Position numbers and translations under genes: made by a program. Positions 41,633-56,054 of a DNA stretch of 64,000 nt are shown here, in pieces. The stretch comes from Mycolicibacterium vinylchloridicum. Its GTDB lineage: Bacteria; Actinomycetota; Actinomycetes; Mycobacteriales; Mycobacteriaceae. The stretch spans positions 79,102 to 143,101 of the forward strand of contig NZ_JACBJQ010000016.1 in assembly GCF_013404075.1 (NCBI RefSeq), read 5' to 3'. Numbering within the stretch: position 1 is the stretch's first letter; every line of letters starts with the position of its first letter. The notes below the pieces were generated by a model. That model saw only the letters and a program-made list of their open reading frames with translations. It ran no database searches and had not been told where the DNA came from.

Positions 41633-42079
41633 TCAGCAGAGCCGCTGGGTAGCGATCCGGATGTAGTCGGCGGTGGCCTGGGTCACCTGCGGCTCTGGGG
41701 CGGTGTGCGGCGATGCCGGCGTACCCGAATCGCTGACGTCGCTGCGCACCATGGGCGTGATGTAGTCCCAGACTGCCTGATCGCTTTGACCGGCCGCGTG
41801 GGCCTGGCAGACGTGGGAGCCGATGCTCAATGCTTCCAGCTCGCTCGACGGGTGCACGCCCGCGGCGGAGAGCGCGTCGAGGAACGCGCGCTGCGCCGGC
41901 GTGACGTTGAGATTGGTGGACTGCAGGTCGACATCGGGGCCCAGCACTGCGCCCTGGCCGTGCACGGCGCCGTGGGTCTGGGCCGGCGGGGCGGTGGTCA
42001 CCAGGTCCTCGCCGGAACTGCAGGCCGCCATCAGCCAGGCCGTAGAGGCCAGGAGGCCGATCACGAACGAGCGCTGCAC
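41633..42079 (-). CDS. DUF732 lipoprotein
   Basis: A 148-residue exported lipoprotein. The signal peptide ([19 protein letters not shown]) ends in the lipobox MAAC, then SSGEDLVTT and a linker. The C-terminal part (about 65-148) has the DUF732 pattern: [26 protein letters not shown] and a final [13 protein letters not shown], giving a conserved cysteine pair. Function is unknown; DUF732 proteins are common exported proteins of mycobacteria. The GTG start has GGAG five bases upstream. In M. tuberculosis the neighbouring Rv3802c and Rv3803c have no such gene between them. Confidence 0.8.
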   Translation of the reverse strand: MQRSFVIGLLASTAWLMAACSSGEDLVTTAPPAQTHGAVHGQGAVLGPDVDLQSTNLNVTPAQRAFLDALSAAGVHPSSELEALSIGSHVCQAHAAGQSDQAVWDYITPMVRSDVSDSGTPASPHTAPEPQVTQATADYIRIATQRLC

Positions 42080-42161
42080 GTCTCCACGGTACCGGCTGGC
42101 CGTACGGCCCTTAGAGCTCCAAAGGATTGCGGATAGTTAACAGTTCGTCCGCAGTTGTGAC

Positions 42162-43052
42162 CTATTTGATGGCTGCCGCAACGTCGTTCGACATCGCCGC
42201 CAGCTGAGCCGACCAGTTGCCCCAGTCGTGGTTACCGCCGGCCGGAAAGTCGAAGTGGCCGTTGCGGCCGCCCAGTGAACGGTAGTGGGCGTAGAAGGTG
42301 CGGTTGCTGCCCTGGGCCTGATCGCAGTAGCCGATCATGGCCGGCACGTCACTGCAGGTCAGCGTCTGGGGGCTGAAGATCCACAGCCGGGTGTTGTTGT
42401 CGACCAGCAGCTGGGCGTGCACGTCGGGGTCGTGCCACTTCCACCGGCCCAGCTGCGCGGCCCCCCACATCGCCTGGGTGTTCACCCCGCCGAACTCGTT
42501 CATACCGGCCGTGATCGCGCCATTGAGGAAGGTGTTCGACGGGGTCAAAAAGCCCGACATCGACCCCGCGTAGCGGTAGCGGTCGGGGTGGAACGTCGCC
42601 TCCATCAAGGCGCCGGTGCCGCCCTGAGCGGCGCCGACGATCGCGTGCCCGCCCGGTGCCAGGCCCTTGTTGGCCGCCAGCCAGTTGGGCAGCTCATCGG
42701 ATAAGAAGGTCTCCCACTGCCGGGTGCCGTCGGCTTCCCAGTTGGTGTAGAGGGTGAACGCGCCGCTGGCGGGTGCGACCACCGAGATGCCCTTACCGGC
42801 GAGGGTGTTGAACGCATTACCCGCGGTCACCCAGTTGCTCACCGGATCGCCGGCATTGAACGCGTCCAGCAGCACCACCGCATGCGGGCCACCGCCCATG
42901 AACGCCACCGGGATGTCGCGGCCCATCGCACCAGAGGGCACCATCAAGTACTCCACGTCGGCGGCATGAGAAACCGGCGCCGTCGCACCCCACAGACTGA
43001 GCGCCAGAACTGCGGCACAGACTCCCCGGAACAGGCCCGACACACTCATCAT
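42162..43052 (-). CDS. fbpD: MPT51/FbpD, non-catalytic antigen 85 relative
   Basis: A 296-residue secreted protein (Rv3803c type) with signal peptide ending SHAADVEY. The antigen 85 alpha/beta-hydrolase fold is present, but the nucleophile motif GLSMAG of active mycolyltransferases is replaced by GAAQGG, so the catalytic Ser is missing, as is known for MPT51. It is thought to bind matrix proteins or glycans rather than transfer mycolates. The start is the ATG at 43052, seven bases after GAGG; the in-frame GTG at 43058 lies inside that ribosome-binding sequence. Confidence 0.92.
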   Translation of the reverse strand: MMSVSGLFRGVCAAVLALSLWGATAPVSHAADVEYLMVPSGAMGRDIPVAFMGGGPHAVVLLDAFNAGDPVSNWVTAGNAFNTLAGKGISVVAPASGAFTLYTNWEADGTRQWETFLSDELPNWLAANKGLAPGGHAIVGAAQGGTGALMEATFHPDRYRYAGSMSGFLTPSNTFLNGAITAGMNEFGGVNTQAMWGAAQLGRWKWHDPDVHAQLLVDNNTRLWIFSPQTLTCSDVPAMIGYCDQAQGSNRTFYAHYRSLGGRNGHFDFPAGGNHDWGNWSAQLAAMSNDVAAAIK

Positions 43053-43143
43053 GGTCACCTCAAGTCGACTCGTTTACGTACGTAGCCCCGCCCACCTGCA
43101 ACCGTAGTGAATCACACCGCTTACTGGCGATGGTCCGGATACG

Positions 43144-43177
43144 CCAACGGCGACGACCCGAAGGTCGCCGCCGTTGG
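43144..43177 (-). terminator. Hairpin downstream of fbpA
   Basis: Two 15-base arms (CCAACGGCGACGACC and GGTCGCCGCCGTTGG) pair with one mismatch around the tetraloop CGAA, 30 bases beyond the fbpA stop. There is no T-run, as is usual for mycobacterial terminators. It would separate fbpA from fbpD. Confidence 0.7.
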
Positions 43178-43206
43178 GCTCAGTCGACTACTGACGTACG
43201 CGCCGA

Positions 43207-44214
<1,008 letters not shown>

Positions 44215-44332
44215 TTATTTCCATCCTTTTTTGGGTGCCGCACCGCATGCGATCAAGGGCAGCCGTGCCCTGGTAGTCAACCACATGTGGCCTGATCGTT
44301 CCTCTTCTACAGATGTCATCGTGACCGCCTTC

Positions 44333-45628
<1,296 letters not shown>

Positions 45629-47632
45629 CTAGGGGCCTGTCGCCGGCAGGCCGGTGTACGGCGTGCCCTTCAGCGGCGGCTCGGGCAGATTGCAGCGCAG
45701 CAGCTCGTACTGAGGCACCCGATCGATGCGATAACGGGTGAATTCCAACGCATGCATCACGTTTGACACGAACCGCCGGATACCCAGCGGCGCCCGGATG
45801 GAGTTCAGCATCGCCTCGGTCTCCGGGCAGCCCAGTGCGACGCCGGCCTCTGTTATCCAGCCCTCGTCGAGATAAGGCGGGACGTAGGGATGTTCCTTGA
45901 GCCAGGGGCCCTCGGCAACGGCCCAATCCGGGAACAGGTTCTTGTCATGGCCGATGCGGCCGTCTTTCAGGCGCGCGGTGTGCGCCGCTATCGGGTTCGC
46001 CAGCCCGATCTGGTCGATCACCCTGACGTCCAGCCCGACATTCATGCCGAGCATCCCAAGGTTGGTGAAAAACACTGTGTGAGGGGCTATTTGGCGACGC
46101 CAGGTGTCCATCGACACGCCGGGCGGTGGTGGTGGCGGCGGGTAGGCGGGGACCACATCCCACTGGTCATAGTTGCCTGACGGCAGCAGTAGCGCGCCGT
46201 CGGGCGTGTTGTTGATCGCGGTCAGGACCGCGCGCATCCGCGGATAGTCCAGGTAGTCGGCGGCGGTCAGCGGATGCGCGTGCCCGGTGGCCTGGGAGTA
46301 GAACCGGCGTTCGTCGACGATGCCCGAATACGTGACCCGGGTGGCGTCCGGACCCATGCCCGGTGAGTTCGCCGCCCACAGCGACCAGCCGACGATCCCC
46401 AGCCAGAGCGCAGCGCTCGCGCCCGCGAGAACGACGCCGCGGTCTCGCGCCGAGCTGACCGAGTCGGGAAGCACGACGGGAATCACCGCGATCGGAGTCA
46501 GCAAGCAGAACACCGGCGTCAGCAAGACCCGACCGTGCATGAAATCGCCGCCCTGCCGAATCCAGTACAGACCCTGAATCAGACCACTGACGAGCATGAA
46601 AATGACGACGGCAGTCGGGCTTTGGACTCGGCGGGCCCACCGGCCGGTGGCGTGGGAGGCCTGCGGGCCCCGGGTGTCGCGGGCGGCCACCACGACCGCG
46701 GCGAGCGCGATCACCAACAGCGCGGCCAGCCACAGCGCGTAGGGCTTGTCGAAGTTGGCCAGGTAGATCAGGCCCTGCGCCCACTTGTCGCCGGAGGCAT
46801 CCTTGGCCAGCGCGGTCTGTGGAAAGAGCAGCCCGTAATAACCCATCCGGAAGATCTGGTAGCCCACCGGGAACAGGCCGCCGGCGACCACGATGAGGAG
46901 CCGGGCCCGCCAGCCGCGGGTCGCGACGAGCATCATCACCAGGGCCAGCCCGCCAACCAGGGCTAGTTCGGGACGCACCAGCACACTCAGGCCGGCGACG
47001 AAGGCCAGCGCCGCGGTGAAGACCGGGCCGGTGCGGTCAAGTCGGGGCGCTTGCGACCAGGCCACCATCATCCACCACAGCAGGCCCAGCCAGGCGAGCA
47101 CGAGGCCGTTCTCCAGGCCCGAGGTGGCGAAGTCACGCGCGGGTGGGATTGCGATGTAGACCAGCGCGCCCGCGGGCAGCAGCAGCGCCGGGCGTCCTTG
47201 CAGTCGGGGCGCGAATAGCCTTGCGGTGCCGATCATCACGAGCACCACTCCGGCTACGGACAAGCCCAGCGCCAGCGCGAGCGCGACGTACTCCAGGCGC
47301 ACCGGGCCGCCGACGAGTGCCCCGAAATAGTTCAGGAAGGTCCACAGCGTTGAGGTGTTGGACTCCACCCGCTCACCGGCATTGAACACCGGCCCGTTGC
47401 CGGCCAGAAGATTGCGCACCGTGCGCAGCACGATCAAACCGTCGTCAGCGATCCAGCGCCGTTGCCAGGCCCCCCAGGCCCACAACCAGGCGACCACGAC
47501 AACGCTGAGCCACAGGGTCACGCGCGCCAGCGGACGCAACGGAAATGCCGGCGCCCACGGCAATTTCAGCGGCCCGGCCTCGGCCGGGTTGGATTCGGGA
47601 GTCAGTCCGTCAACTGAAGGCGATCGCTGCAC
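45629..47632 (-). CDS. aftB: AftB, terminal beta-1,2 arabinofuranosyltransferase
   Basis: A 667-residue GT-C membrane enzyme (Rv3805c type) that adds the terminal beta(1-2)-linked arabinofuranose to which mycolates are later attached. About ten N-terminal transmembrane helices are followed by a soluble outer domain. The catalytic-loop signature is RRWIADDGLIVLRTVRNL with the DD pair. Conserved later blocks are RDFATSGLENGLVLAW, WIRQGGDFMHGRVLL, SLWAANSPGMG, TGHAHPLTAADYLDYPR and ARLKDGRIGHDKNLFPDW. The start is taken as GTG 47632, which overlaps ubiA by 23 bases; a start nearer ARVTLWLSVV would match the M. tuberculosis length better. Confidence 0.94.
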   Translation of the reverse strand: MQRSPSVDGLTPESNPAEAGPLKLPWAPAFPLRPLARVTLWLSVVVVAWLWAWGAWQRRWIADDGLIVLRTVRNLLAGNGPVFNAGERVESNTSTLWTFLNYFGALVGGPVRLEYVALALALGLSVAGVVLVMIGTARLFAPRLQGRPALLLPAGALVYIAIPPARDFATSGLENGLVLAWLGLLWWMMVAWSQAPRLDRTGPVFTAALAFVAGLSVLVRPELALVGGLALVMMLVATRGWRARLLIVVAGGLFPVGYQIFRMGYYGLLFPQTALAKDASGDKWAQGLIYLANFDKPYALWLAALLVIALAAVVVAARDTRGPQASHATGRWARRVQSPTAVVIFMLVSGLIQGLYWIRQGGDFMHGRVLLTPVFCLLTPIAVIPVVLPDSVSSARDRGVVLAGASAALWLGIVGWSLWAANSPGMGPDATRVTYSGIVDERRFYSQATGHAHPLTAADYLDYPRMRAVLTAINNTPDGALLLPSGNYDQWDVVPAYPPPPPPPGVSMDTWRRQIAPHTVFFTNLGMLGMNVGLDVRVIDQIGLANPIAAHTARLKDGRIGHDKNLFPDWAVAEGPWLKEHPYVPPYLDEGWITEAGVALGCPETEAMLNSIRAPLGIRRFVSNVMHALEFTRYRIDRVPQYELLRCNLPEPPLKGTPYTGLPATGP

Positions 47633-48524
47633 CGATGGTCCCGATCCACGCCAGCAGCAGCAGCTGCAGCACCCGATCCTTCAGCGCGATGTCCTCGGGT
47701 TCACCGGCCAGTCCACCGTCGACGTCGACGGCGTACCGCAGGATCGCGATGGTGATGGGAATGATCGTGACCGCATACCACGACGCATTGGCGCCGTCTC
47801 GCTCGAAGGCCCACAGGCTGTAGCAGACCACCATCGCGGTGGCCGCGACCGTCCAGACGAACCGGAGGTAGGAGGCGGTATAGCTCTCCAGTGACTTGCG
47901 GATCTTGGCACCGGTGCGCTCAGCGAGTTGCAGTTCGGCATAACGCTTTCCGGCCACCATGAACAGCGAGCCGAAGGTCATCACCAGCAGGAACCACTGC
48001 GACAGCGGGATGCCCGCCGCCGCGCCACCGGCGATCGCCCGAATCAAGTATGCCGACGACACGATGCAAATATCCAGCACCGCTTGATGTTTGAGCCCGA
48101 AGCAGTATGCGAGCTGCATAGCGATGTACACGCCGATCACGATGAGCAGATTCACCGAGGCCAGCAGAGAGAGCGCGAGCGCACCGACGCCCAGCACGAC
48201 GGCCAACGCGTACGCCAGCGATTCGGGGACCACGCCGGCGGCGATCGGGCGGAACCGTTTGGTCGGATGCTGACGGTCGGCCTCGACGTCACGCGAGTCG
48301 TTCACCAGGTAGATGCAGGAGGCCGCCAGTGAGAACGCGGCGAACGCGATCAGGATCTTGACCGCGACCTCTTTGTAGTCGTATTCCACGTTGCCGCCGA
48401 GCGCCGCGATCGGGGCGAGCAGCACGAGCAGGTTCTTGACCCACTGGCGGGGGCGGATGGCCTTGATGACGCCGACGAACAGATTGCTCGGCGGCCCGGT
48501 GACCGGTTTCGCTTCCTCACTCAT
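47610..48524 (-). CDS. ubiA: UbiA-type decaprenylphosphoryl-5-phosphoribose synthase
   Basis: A 304-residue polyprenyltransferase (Rv3806c type) that transfers 5-phosphoribose from PRPP to decaprenyl phosphate, the first committed step towards decaprenyl-phosphoryl-arabinose. About nine transmembrane helices. The metal/PRPP-binding motifs are NDSRDVEADRQHPTKRFRPI and the second acidic segment around YAVDVDGG. The start matches the family (KAIRPRQWVKN). Its ATG overlaps the stop of the phosphatase gene (ATGA). Confidence 0.95.
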   Translation of the reverse strand: MSEEAKPVTGPPSNLFVGVIKAIRPRQWVKNLLVLLAPIAALGGNVEYDYKEVAVKILIAFAAFSLAASCIYLVNDSRDVEADRQHPTKRFRPIAAGVVPESLAYALAVVLGVGALALSLLASVNLLIVIGVYIAMQLAYCFGLKHQAVLDICIVSSAYLIRAIAGGAAAGIPLSQWFLLVMTFGSLFMVAGKRYAELQLAERTGAKIRKSLESYTASYLRFVWTVAATAMVVCYSLWAFERDGANASWYAVTIIPITIAILRYAVDVDGGLAGEPEDIALKDRVLQLLLLAWIGTIGAAIAFS

Positions 48525-49070
48525 GGGCGCTTCAGCGTCTCCTTCTGCGGTGAGGCGAAACAGCCGACCGTCCGCGCGACGACGGCGCCGACTGCCGCCC
48601 CGGCAACGACGTCGGTCGGATAGTGCACGCCGAGCACCAGCCGCGACAGGGCCATCGCGGGGATCACTGCCAACGGCAGCCGTGACCGGGTGGCCCGGCT
48701 CAGCAGCATAGCCGCGGCGGTCGACGAAGTGGCGTGGGCGGAGGGAAAGCTCAGCGCACTGGGCGTGCCGACGTTGACCGCAACCGCCGGGTGGTGGGGC
48801 CGCTTGCGGCGCACCACCAACTTGATCGCGATCGCGGCGGCATGTGCGATCACCGCGCCGATGCCCACCAGCGCCCAGTCGCGGCGGCGCTTCGGCATGG
48901 CCAGTGCGCCCAGCGCCGACACCGCCATCCAGCCTTGAGCGTGCTCACCGAAATGCGACATCAACCGGGCCACCTCGATCACCGGGGGCTTGCCCAGCGC
49001 GGACTGGACCGCGACCAGGACGGCGACCTCGCCGCTCGCCGGTGGCGCGACCGGCTCCGACACGCTGCCG

Positions 49071-49078
<8 letters not shown>
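48521..49078 (-). CDS. PAP2-type phosphatase (Rv3807c type)
   Basis: A 185-residue membrane phosphatase of the PAP2 superfamily. Phosphatase motifs: KLVVRRKRP, SFPSAHATSSTAA (with the catalytic His) and SRLVLGVHYPTDVVAG. It is the candidate for removing the 5-phosphate from decaprenylphosphoryl-phosphoribose, the step between UbiA and DprE1. A longer frame runs to 49633, but that part overlaps glfT2 and reads as random sequence. The ATG at 49078 gives the family length and overlaps the glfT2 stop by eight bases. Confidence 0.88.
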
Positions 49079-52261
<3,183 letters not shown>

Positions 52262-52501
52262 CTAGGTTATCGGACCTGGGCGGTGTGACCCGCATCGCAA
52301 GCCCATGCGCCAGCGGGGAATCAAGCAGGCTCGTAACGAATCCAGGTCGCAATTGGCTCACGATTCCGCATCGTCACTTCTGTCACAACAGTCTCACTCG
52401 TACCATCAATCACGTTGGCTTCAGACTCGGCGTTCGGCCGGTTCCGGGGTCCCATGAAGTAGTTCAGACACGAACGTTGTCTAGATATTGAGGAGACTTC
52501 G

Positions 52502-53431
52502 GTGCCTAACAGCCGTCGACGCAAGCTCTCGACAGCCATGAGCGCAGTCGCCGCATTGGCCGTCGCAAGTCCTATTGCCGCTATTGGCGTGGTCGAACTG
52601 ACCGCTACCCCACAGAAGGCACCCGAGCAGCGCGAGTTCGTCCGCGCCGCCGTGGTGACCGACCTGCCGAACGAAATCATGTCCGCGCTGCAGCAGGGTC
52701 TGTCGCAGTTCGGGATCAACCTGCCGCCGCTGCCGACGGGCCTGAGCCCCGCCGGAGCCCAGCCTGCCCAGGCCGGCCCGACGTTGACGACCCCCAGCCT
52801 GACCGCGCCCGGCCTCACCACGCCGAGCCTGACGGCGCCGGGGCTCACCACCCCGAGCTTGACCACACCCGGCCTGACCACACCCGGGCTGACCACGCCG
52901 AGTGTCAGCACGCCCGGCCTGACCACGCCCGGCCTGACCACGCCTGGCCTGACCACGCCTGGCCTGACCACACCTGGCCTGACCACACCTGGCCTGACCA
53001 CGCCGAGCGTGACCACACCGGGGCTCACCGTGCCGTCGGCCTCGGCCTCGCTGACCGATCCTGGGCTGACCAACCCGGCCCTGACCACTCCCCAGCTCGG
53101 TGCGGGCACCCCGTCGTTGTCGACACCCGGGCTGACCAGCCCGTCGGCGACCGGACTCGGCCTGCCCAACGAGCAGCCGATCAGCGCCCCGCTGGGCCCG
53201 GTGAACGGGACCTACCCGATCCTCGGTGATCCCTCGCTGGCCATGCCCAGCACGCCGGCCGCATCCGGCGGGATCATCAGCGACCTGAGCAGCGCCGCCA
53301 ACCAGCTCGGCGTCGGACAGGCGATCGATCTGCTCAAGGGCGTAGTCATGCCGTCGATCACCCAGGCGATTCAAGGCGCCTCGACGGCGGCCGCCGCTAC
53401 CCCCGCGGCAGCGGCAGCCCCGGCCGGTTAA
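52502..53431 (+). CDS. erp: Erp/PirG, exported repetitive surface protein
   Basis: A 309-residue secreted protein (Rv3810 type) of the cell surface, needed for normal envelope and virulence in pathogenic species. The N-terminal signal sequence (RRKLSTAMSAVAALAVASP) is followed by a conserved segment VVTDLPNEIMSALQQGLSQF, a central PGLTT-type repeat region and a C-terminal domain with ATSGG-free but conserved GTYPILGDPSLA and LGVGQAIDLLKGVVMPSITQ, ending in an Ala-rich hydrophobic tail. The GTG start has GAGGAG ten bases upstream. The promoter should lie in the 246-base gap shared with divergent glf. Confidence 0.94.
   Translation: MPNSRRRKLSTAMSAVAALAVASPIAAIGVVELTATPQKAPEQREFVRAAVVTDLPNEIMSALQQGLSQFGINLPPLPTGLSPAGAQPAQAGPTLTTPSLTAPGLTTPSLTAPGLTTPSLTTPGLTTPGLTTPSVSTPGLTTPGLTTPGLTTPGLTTPGLTTPGLTTPSVTTPGLTVPSASASLTDPGLTNPALTTPQLGAGTPSLSTPGLTSPSATGLGLPNEQPISAPLGPVNGTYPILGDPSLAMPSTPAASGGIISDLSSAANQLGVGQAIDLLKGVVMPSITQAIQGASTAAAATPAAAAAPAG
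52784..53038 (+). repeat. Erp pentapeptide repeat array
   Basis: Seventeen consecutive 15-base units encode pentapeptides of the pattern LTTPG or LTTPS, with LTAPG, VSTPG, VTTPG and LTVPS variants. Several neighbouring units between about 52920 and 53000 are identical or nearly so. Repeat number and sequence in erp are known to vary between species. Confidence 0.9.
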
Positions 53432-53447
53432 TACAGACCTGCGTCGG

Positions 53448-53513
53448 AACGGCACCGCAGGGTGGGTCACGCCGTCAGGTCAGTGAACCCGGAGAGGCCC
53501 CTGCGGTGCCGTT
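53448..53513 (+). terminator. Long hairpin downstream of erp
   Basis: AACGGCACCGCAGGG (53448-53462) and CCCTGCGGTGCCGTT (53499-53513) are perfect 15-base complements around a 36-base loop, starting 17 bases after the erp stop. No T-run follows. It is a good transcription terminator or RNA-stability element. Confidence 0.75.
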
Positions 53514-53593
53514 GCAGGTCCCAAGTATCACTTTCTTCACACTGGCCCGTGTCGAAACAGTGGTATCAGAGGGCACATACGTAACATCGCCTT

Positions 53594-55237
53594 GTGCTGT
53601 CCCGTCGACCCGCGCCGTCGATCGTGTTCACCGCAATCGCGGCGACCGTCGTCATCCTGCCGTGGGCGGTCACCGGAGTGCCGGGTGCCGAACACAACGA
53701 CGGGCCCAACGCCGCGGACACCGTTCTGTCCCAGCAGCCACTGACCGGACTCGGTGGCGGTGAGACGATCCGCGAAATCAGCCAGCCGACACCGTTCTCC
53801 ATGGTGGCGTTGACGGGTACCGACCTCACCGGAACGTCGGCCCGGGTGCGCGCCAAGCGAGCGGACGGCAGCTGGGGCCCGTGGTACGACGCGGAGACCC
53901 TGGAGTCCAACGCCGACGACACCCAGGGTGGCGGACCGCGCGGCACCGATCCGGTGTTCGTGGGCACCACGACCTCGGTGCAGATCGCGGTCACCCGTCC
54001 GGCCAACGCCGCGCTCACCAGCGCGCCGCCCGAAACCGGACTCGACGCGGGCAAGGAACTCGGCTACGTCCCAGCCACCGCCGAACAGCCGTTCGCACAG
54101 AACATCTCGGCCGTGCTGATCACCCCGCCCAAGGCGCCCGTCGACTCGCAGTGGCAGCTCCCGACCGCAGCACTGGGGCCGGGTCAACCGCCGAACATCA
54201 TCAGCCGCTCCCAGTGGGGCGCCGACGAACACATGCGCTGTGGTAATACCGCCTACGGCAATGGGATTCGCGCGGCAGTGGTGCACCACACCGCCGGTAG
54301 CAACGACTATGCACCAGAAGACTCGGCCGAGATCATCCGGTCGATCTACGCCTATCACACCCGCATCCTGGGTTGGTGCGACATCGCCTACAACGCACTG
54401 GTAGACAAGTACGGCCAAGTATTCGAAGGCCGTGCCGGCGGTATCACCAAGGACGTACTCGGCTCGCATACAGGAGGTTTCAATACCGACGTGTGGGGCG
54501 TGGCAATGCTCGGCGACTTCGAGGACGTGCCACCGACCGACATCCTGGTACGCACGGTCGGCAGATTGCTCGGCTGGCGACTCGGTCTGGATCGGGTGAA
54601 TCCGCTGGGCACCGTGATGCTGCGGTCGGCCGGTGGCGGCTACACCTTCTTCTCGGGCGGGTCCACTCCCACACTGCCGACGATCTTCGCCCACCGCGAC
54701 GTGGGCAACACCGAGTGCCCGGGCAACGCCGGCTATGCCGCGCTCGGTCAAATCCGCGACATCGCAGCACGATTCAACCGGCCACCAGACCTTCTCGAGT
54801 CGCTGCGCGGCGGCGCCATCTTCGCCAAATGGGAGTCCATGGGCGGCAGTAACGGACCACTCGGGGCGCCGACGTCACCGGAGGCATCCGGCGACGGCAC
54901 CGCGCGGTACGTGACGTTCGAGCACGGCGCCATCTATTGGTCGCCGACCACCGAAGCCCAACCACTGACCGGCGCGATCTACGAGGCCTGGGCATCGCTG
55001 GGTTACGAGCGCGGCGCCCTGGGCTTGCCGACCAGCGGCGAGATCCAGGAGCCGGAGTGGATCGTGCAGAACTTCCAGCACGGCACCCTGAACTTCGACC
55101 GACAGACACACAACGTCTTGCGAGTGGTGGACGCGCTGACACTGGTGATGCCACCGCCGCCGGCCGACGGGCCGCCCGTTCAGCTGGAGCGCTTCAGCCG
55201 CGCGTCGAACCCGGTGCTGGAAGCGCCGGCCAGTTAG
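53594..55237 (+). CDS. Peptidoglycan amidase with LGFP-type repeats (Rv3811 type)
   Basis: A 547-residue exported protein. A signal/anchor helix (SIVFTAIAATVVILPWAV) is followed by an N-terminal domain and a PGRP/amidase_2 domain at about 200-385: RSQWGADEHM, AAVVHHTAGSNDY, GWCDIAYNALVD, FEGRAGG, VWGVAMLGDF and HRDVGNTECPG, with the zinc-binding histidines visible. The C-terminal part (about 400-515) has LGFP-like repeats (GGSNGPLGAPTSPE, LGYERGALGLPTSGE) that bind the wall polymer. It should cut the N-acetylmuramoyl-L-alanine bond. The start is GTG at 53594. Confidence 0.88.
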   Translation: MLSRRPAPSIVFTAIAATVVILPWAVTGVPGAEHNDGPNAADTVLSQQPLTGLGGGETIREISQPTPFSMVALTGTDLTGTSARVRAKRADGSWGPWYDAETLESNADDTQGGGPRGTDPVFVGTTTSVQIAVTRPANAALTSAPPETGLDAGKELGYVPATAEQPFAQNISAVLITPPKAPVDSQWQLPTAALGPGQPPNIISRSQWGADEHMRCGNTAYGNGIRAAVVHHTAGSNDYAPEDSAEIIRSIYAYHTRILGWCDIAYNALVDKYGQVFEGRAGGITKDVLGSHTGGFNTDVWGVAMLGDFEDVPPTDILVRTVGRLLGWRLGLDRVNPLGTVMLRSAGGGYTFFSGGSTPTLPTIFAHRDVGNTECPGNAGYAALGQIRDIAARFNRPPDLLESLRGGAIFAKWESMGGSNGPLGAPTSPEASGDGTARYVTFEHGAIYWSPTTEAQPLTGAIYEAWASLGYERGALGLPTSGEIQEPEWIVQNFQHGTLNFDRQTHNVLRVVDALTLVMPPPPADGPPVQLERFSRASNPVLEAPAS

Positions 55238-55241
55238 GCCT

Positions 55242-56054
55242 TTACAGCCACCAGCGTTCGAGAACCCGGGCCAACCCGTCCTCGGCGTTGGACGCCGTCA
55301 CCTCGTTGGCGGCGGCGACCGCATCCGGGTGGGCATTGCCCATCGCGACGCCATGGCCGGCCCACCGCAACATCGGTACATCGTTGGGCATGTCGCCGAA
55401 GGCGACAACATCCTCGGCGGTGATCTCCAACGGCCGCGCGACCTCTTCGACACCGGTGGCCTTGCTGGTGCCGAGCGGATTGATCTCGATCAGGCCGTTG
55501 TTGGTGGAGTAAGTGATATCGCCCTGTATCCCAATGTGTTTGACAAGTTCGGCAGCCATATCGGAACTGCGCGCGCCGGACTTGCGGATCAGTAACTTCA
55601 CCGCGGGCGCGCTGAGCAGATCCTCGATCGAGACCTCGGTGTTGTCCGGATTCAGCCAGGCGTGCTCGTAACCGGGCGAGCTGACGAACTGCGGCGTTGC
55701 CGAGTCATGCGCGGTGCGGCCGATCCGTTCGACCGCCAGGCCTGCTCCCGGAATCACCCGGGTGGCGATCTCGGCGAGCTCGGTGAGCATGTCGACGCTC
55801 AGTGTGCGCGCGGAGATGATGCGGTCGTTCTCGGAGTCGTAGATCACTGCGCCGTTGGCACACACCGCCATTGGCGCAAAGCCCAGCGCCTCGACTACCG
55901 GGGACACCCACCGCGGCGGGCGGCCCGTCGCCAAGACGAACTGGACACCGGAGGCCACCGCCGCGCGCACCGCTCGGCGGGTACGCGGCGTGATCCGCTC
56001 GTCGTCGTCGAGCAACGTGCCGTCCACATCGGTGGCGATCAGCGCCGGAAGCAT
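55242..56054 (-). CDS. Cof-type HAD hydrolase (Rv3813c type)
   Basis: A 270-residue HAD-superfamily phosphatase. Motif I is IATDVDGTLLDDDERI with both aspartates, motif II the threonine/serine in VLATGRPPR, motif III the lysine near LGTSKATGVEEV, and motif IV AFGDMPNDVPML. The C2 cap domain lies between. The sugar-phosphate or flavin-type substrate cannot be told. It overlaps the next upstream gene by one base (TGATG). Confidence 0.85.
   Translation of the reverse strand: MLPALIATDVDGTLLDDDERITPRTRRAVRAAVASGVQFVLATGRPPRWVSPVVEALGFAPMAVCANGAVIYDSENDRIISARTLSVDMLTELAEIATRVIPGAGLAVERIGRTAHDSATPQFVSSPGYEHAWLNPDNTEVSIEDLLSAPAVKLLIRKSGARSSDMAAELVKHIGIQGDITYSTNNGLIEINPLGTSKATGVEEVARPLEITAEDVVAFGDMPNDVPMLRWAGHGVAMGNAHPDAVAAANEVTASNAEDGLARVLERWWL

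Noticed and set aside
52784..53038. Short regular repeats that might suggest CRISPR
   Set aside because: Fifteen-base units without spacers, in frame and encoding the known Erp pentapeptides.
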